From NCBI GenBank assembly GCA_900555105.1, contig USJP01000121.1:1-5797 (forward strand): DNA of 5,797 nt. The letters run 5' to 3'. The notes under the pieces were generated by a model. That model was not told where the DNA came from. It saw only the letters and a program-made list of their open reading frames with translations, and did no database searches. Origin of the DNA: an uncultured Coriobacteriaceae bacterium (GTDB lineage: Bacteria; Actinomycetota; Coriobacteriia; Coriobacteriales; UMGS124). Made by a program: the position numbers and the translations under genes. This document shows positions 5,554 through 5,797 of the stretch, in pieces (the stretch's first letter is position 1; each line of letters opens with the position of its first letter).

Positions 5554-5797
5554 ATGACCGATACCGTCAAGAATCAGGCAAACACCGAAGAGTTGGCACC
5601 CCAGGCCAGCGCAGACGTTAGCCACATCAGCGTCGACTCGTCGGCGACCCAGGCCGACGCCGTCAGCGTCGAGGACCAGCAGGCCCAACTCGAGCAGGTC
5701 GCCTTCATCGGCGATGTGCTCGCACCCTTCTTCCTGCAAGACCCGCTCACCGGCAGCGCCGGCCCCTCGTTTGCCGCCATGGCGGCGCTCGACCCCG
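5554..5797 (+). CDS. Probable TorD/DmsD-family molybdoenzyme chaperone, N-terminal part (cut by window edge)
   Basis: Only the first 81 codons are visible. The ATG at 5554 has AAAGGAAG at 5542-5549. Residues 1-45 are polar and low in complexity (rich in Ala, Gln, Asp, Ser, Thr) and look disordered. From about 47 a helical, hydrophobic part begins: EQVAFIGDVLAPFFLQDPLT, then FAAMAALDP. This resembles the first helices of TorD-type chaperones, which bind the Tat leader of a molybdoenzyme and assist cofactor insertion in the cytoplasm. The assignment rests on this short stretch plus context: a Tat-dependent DmsA needs such a partner and none lies elsewhere in the window. It follows the regulator by 71 bases on the same strand, probably in the same transcript. 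The diagnostic middle of the family lies beyond the right edge, so another identity is possible. Confidence 0.55.
   Translation, partial: MTDTVKNQANTEELAPQASADVSHISVDSSATQADAVSVEDQQAQLEQVAFIGDVLAPFFLQDPLTGSAGPSFAAMAALDP

Overview
The window is a high-GC, gene-dense stretch that looks like Coriobacteriia, most likely Eggerthellaceae (relatives of Eggerthella, Gordonibacter, Slackia). This is an inference from three things: the GC-rich codon use, the DMSO-reductase-type respiratory genes, and a many-membrane-segment LuxR-type regulator beside them, a pairing that is common in that lineage. No rRNA, tRNA, CRISPR array, insertion sequence or origin is visible.

Layout. On the minus strand, reading from the centre to the left edge, lies dmsA (125-2515), a Tat-exported molybdopterin reductase catalytic subunit. 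It is followed after 33 bases by the start of dmsB (1-91, cut by the window edge), the four-cluster ferredoxin subunit. On the plus strand, reading right from the same centre, lie dmsC (2869-3912, membrane anchor and quinol-oxidising subunit), a LuxR-type regulator with about 12 predicted membrane segments (3914-5482, one base after dmsC), and the first 81 codons of a probable TorD/DmsD-family chaperone (5554 to the right edge). The two arms are divided by a 353-base divergent control region (2516-2868).

How it works together. By analogy with the E. coli DmsABC enzyme, DmsC would oxidise menaquinol in the membrane. Electrons would pass through the DmsB iron-sulfur clusters to the DmsA molybdenum site, which reduces an S-oxide, N-oxide or similar acceptor outside the cytoplasm. 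The TorD-like protein would help load cofactor into DmsA and hold it back from Tat export until folded. The membrane LuxR protein is the obvious candidate for the local sensor and regulator. The true substrate cannot be read from the sequence. DmsA matches the E. coli family closely at the molybdenum serine and at the C-terminus, so a DMSO/S-oxide/N-oxide-type acceptor is the default reading.

The most notable things are these: the split of the usual dmsABC order into two divergent arms with the anchor gene tied to a regulator; a 44-base cluster of three related half-sites (2657-2700) between the arms, placed upstream of an extended -10 promoter and overlapping a promoter candidate on the other strand; perfect short palindromes and hairpins in the leaders; and a long Thr/Ser/Pro-rich insert in DmsC.
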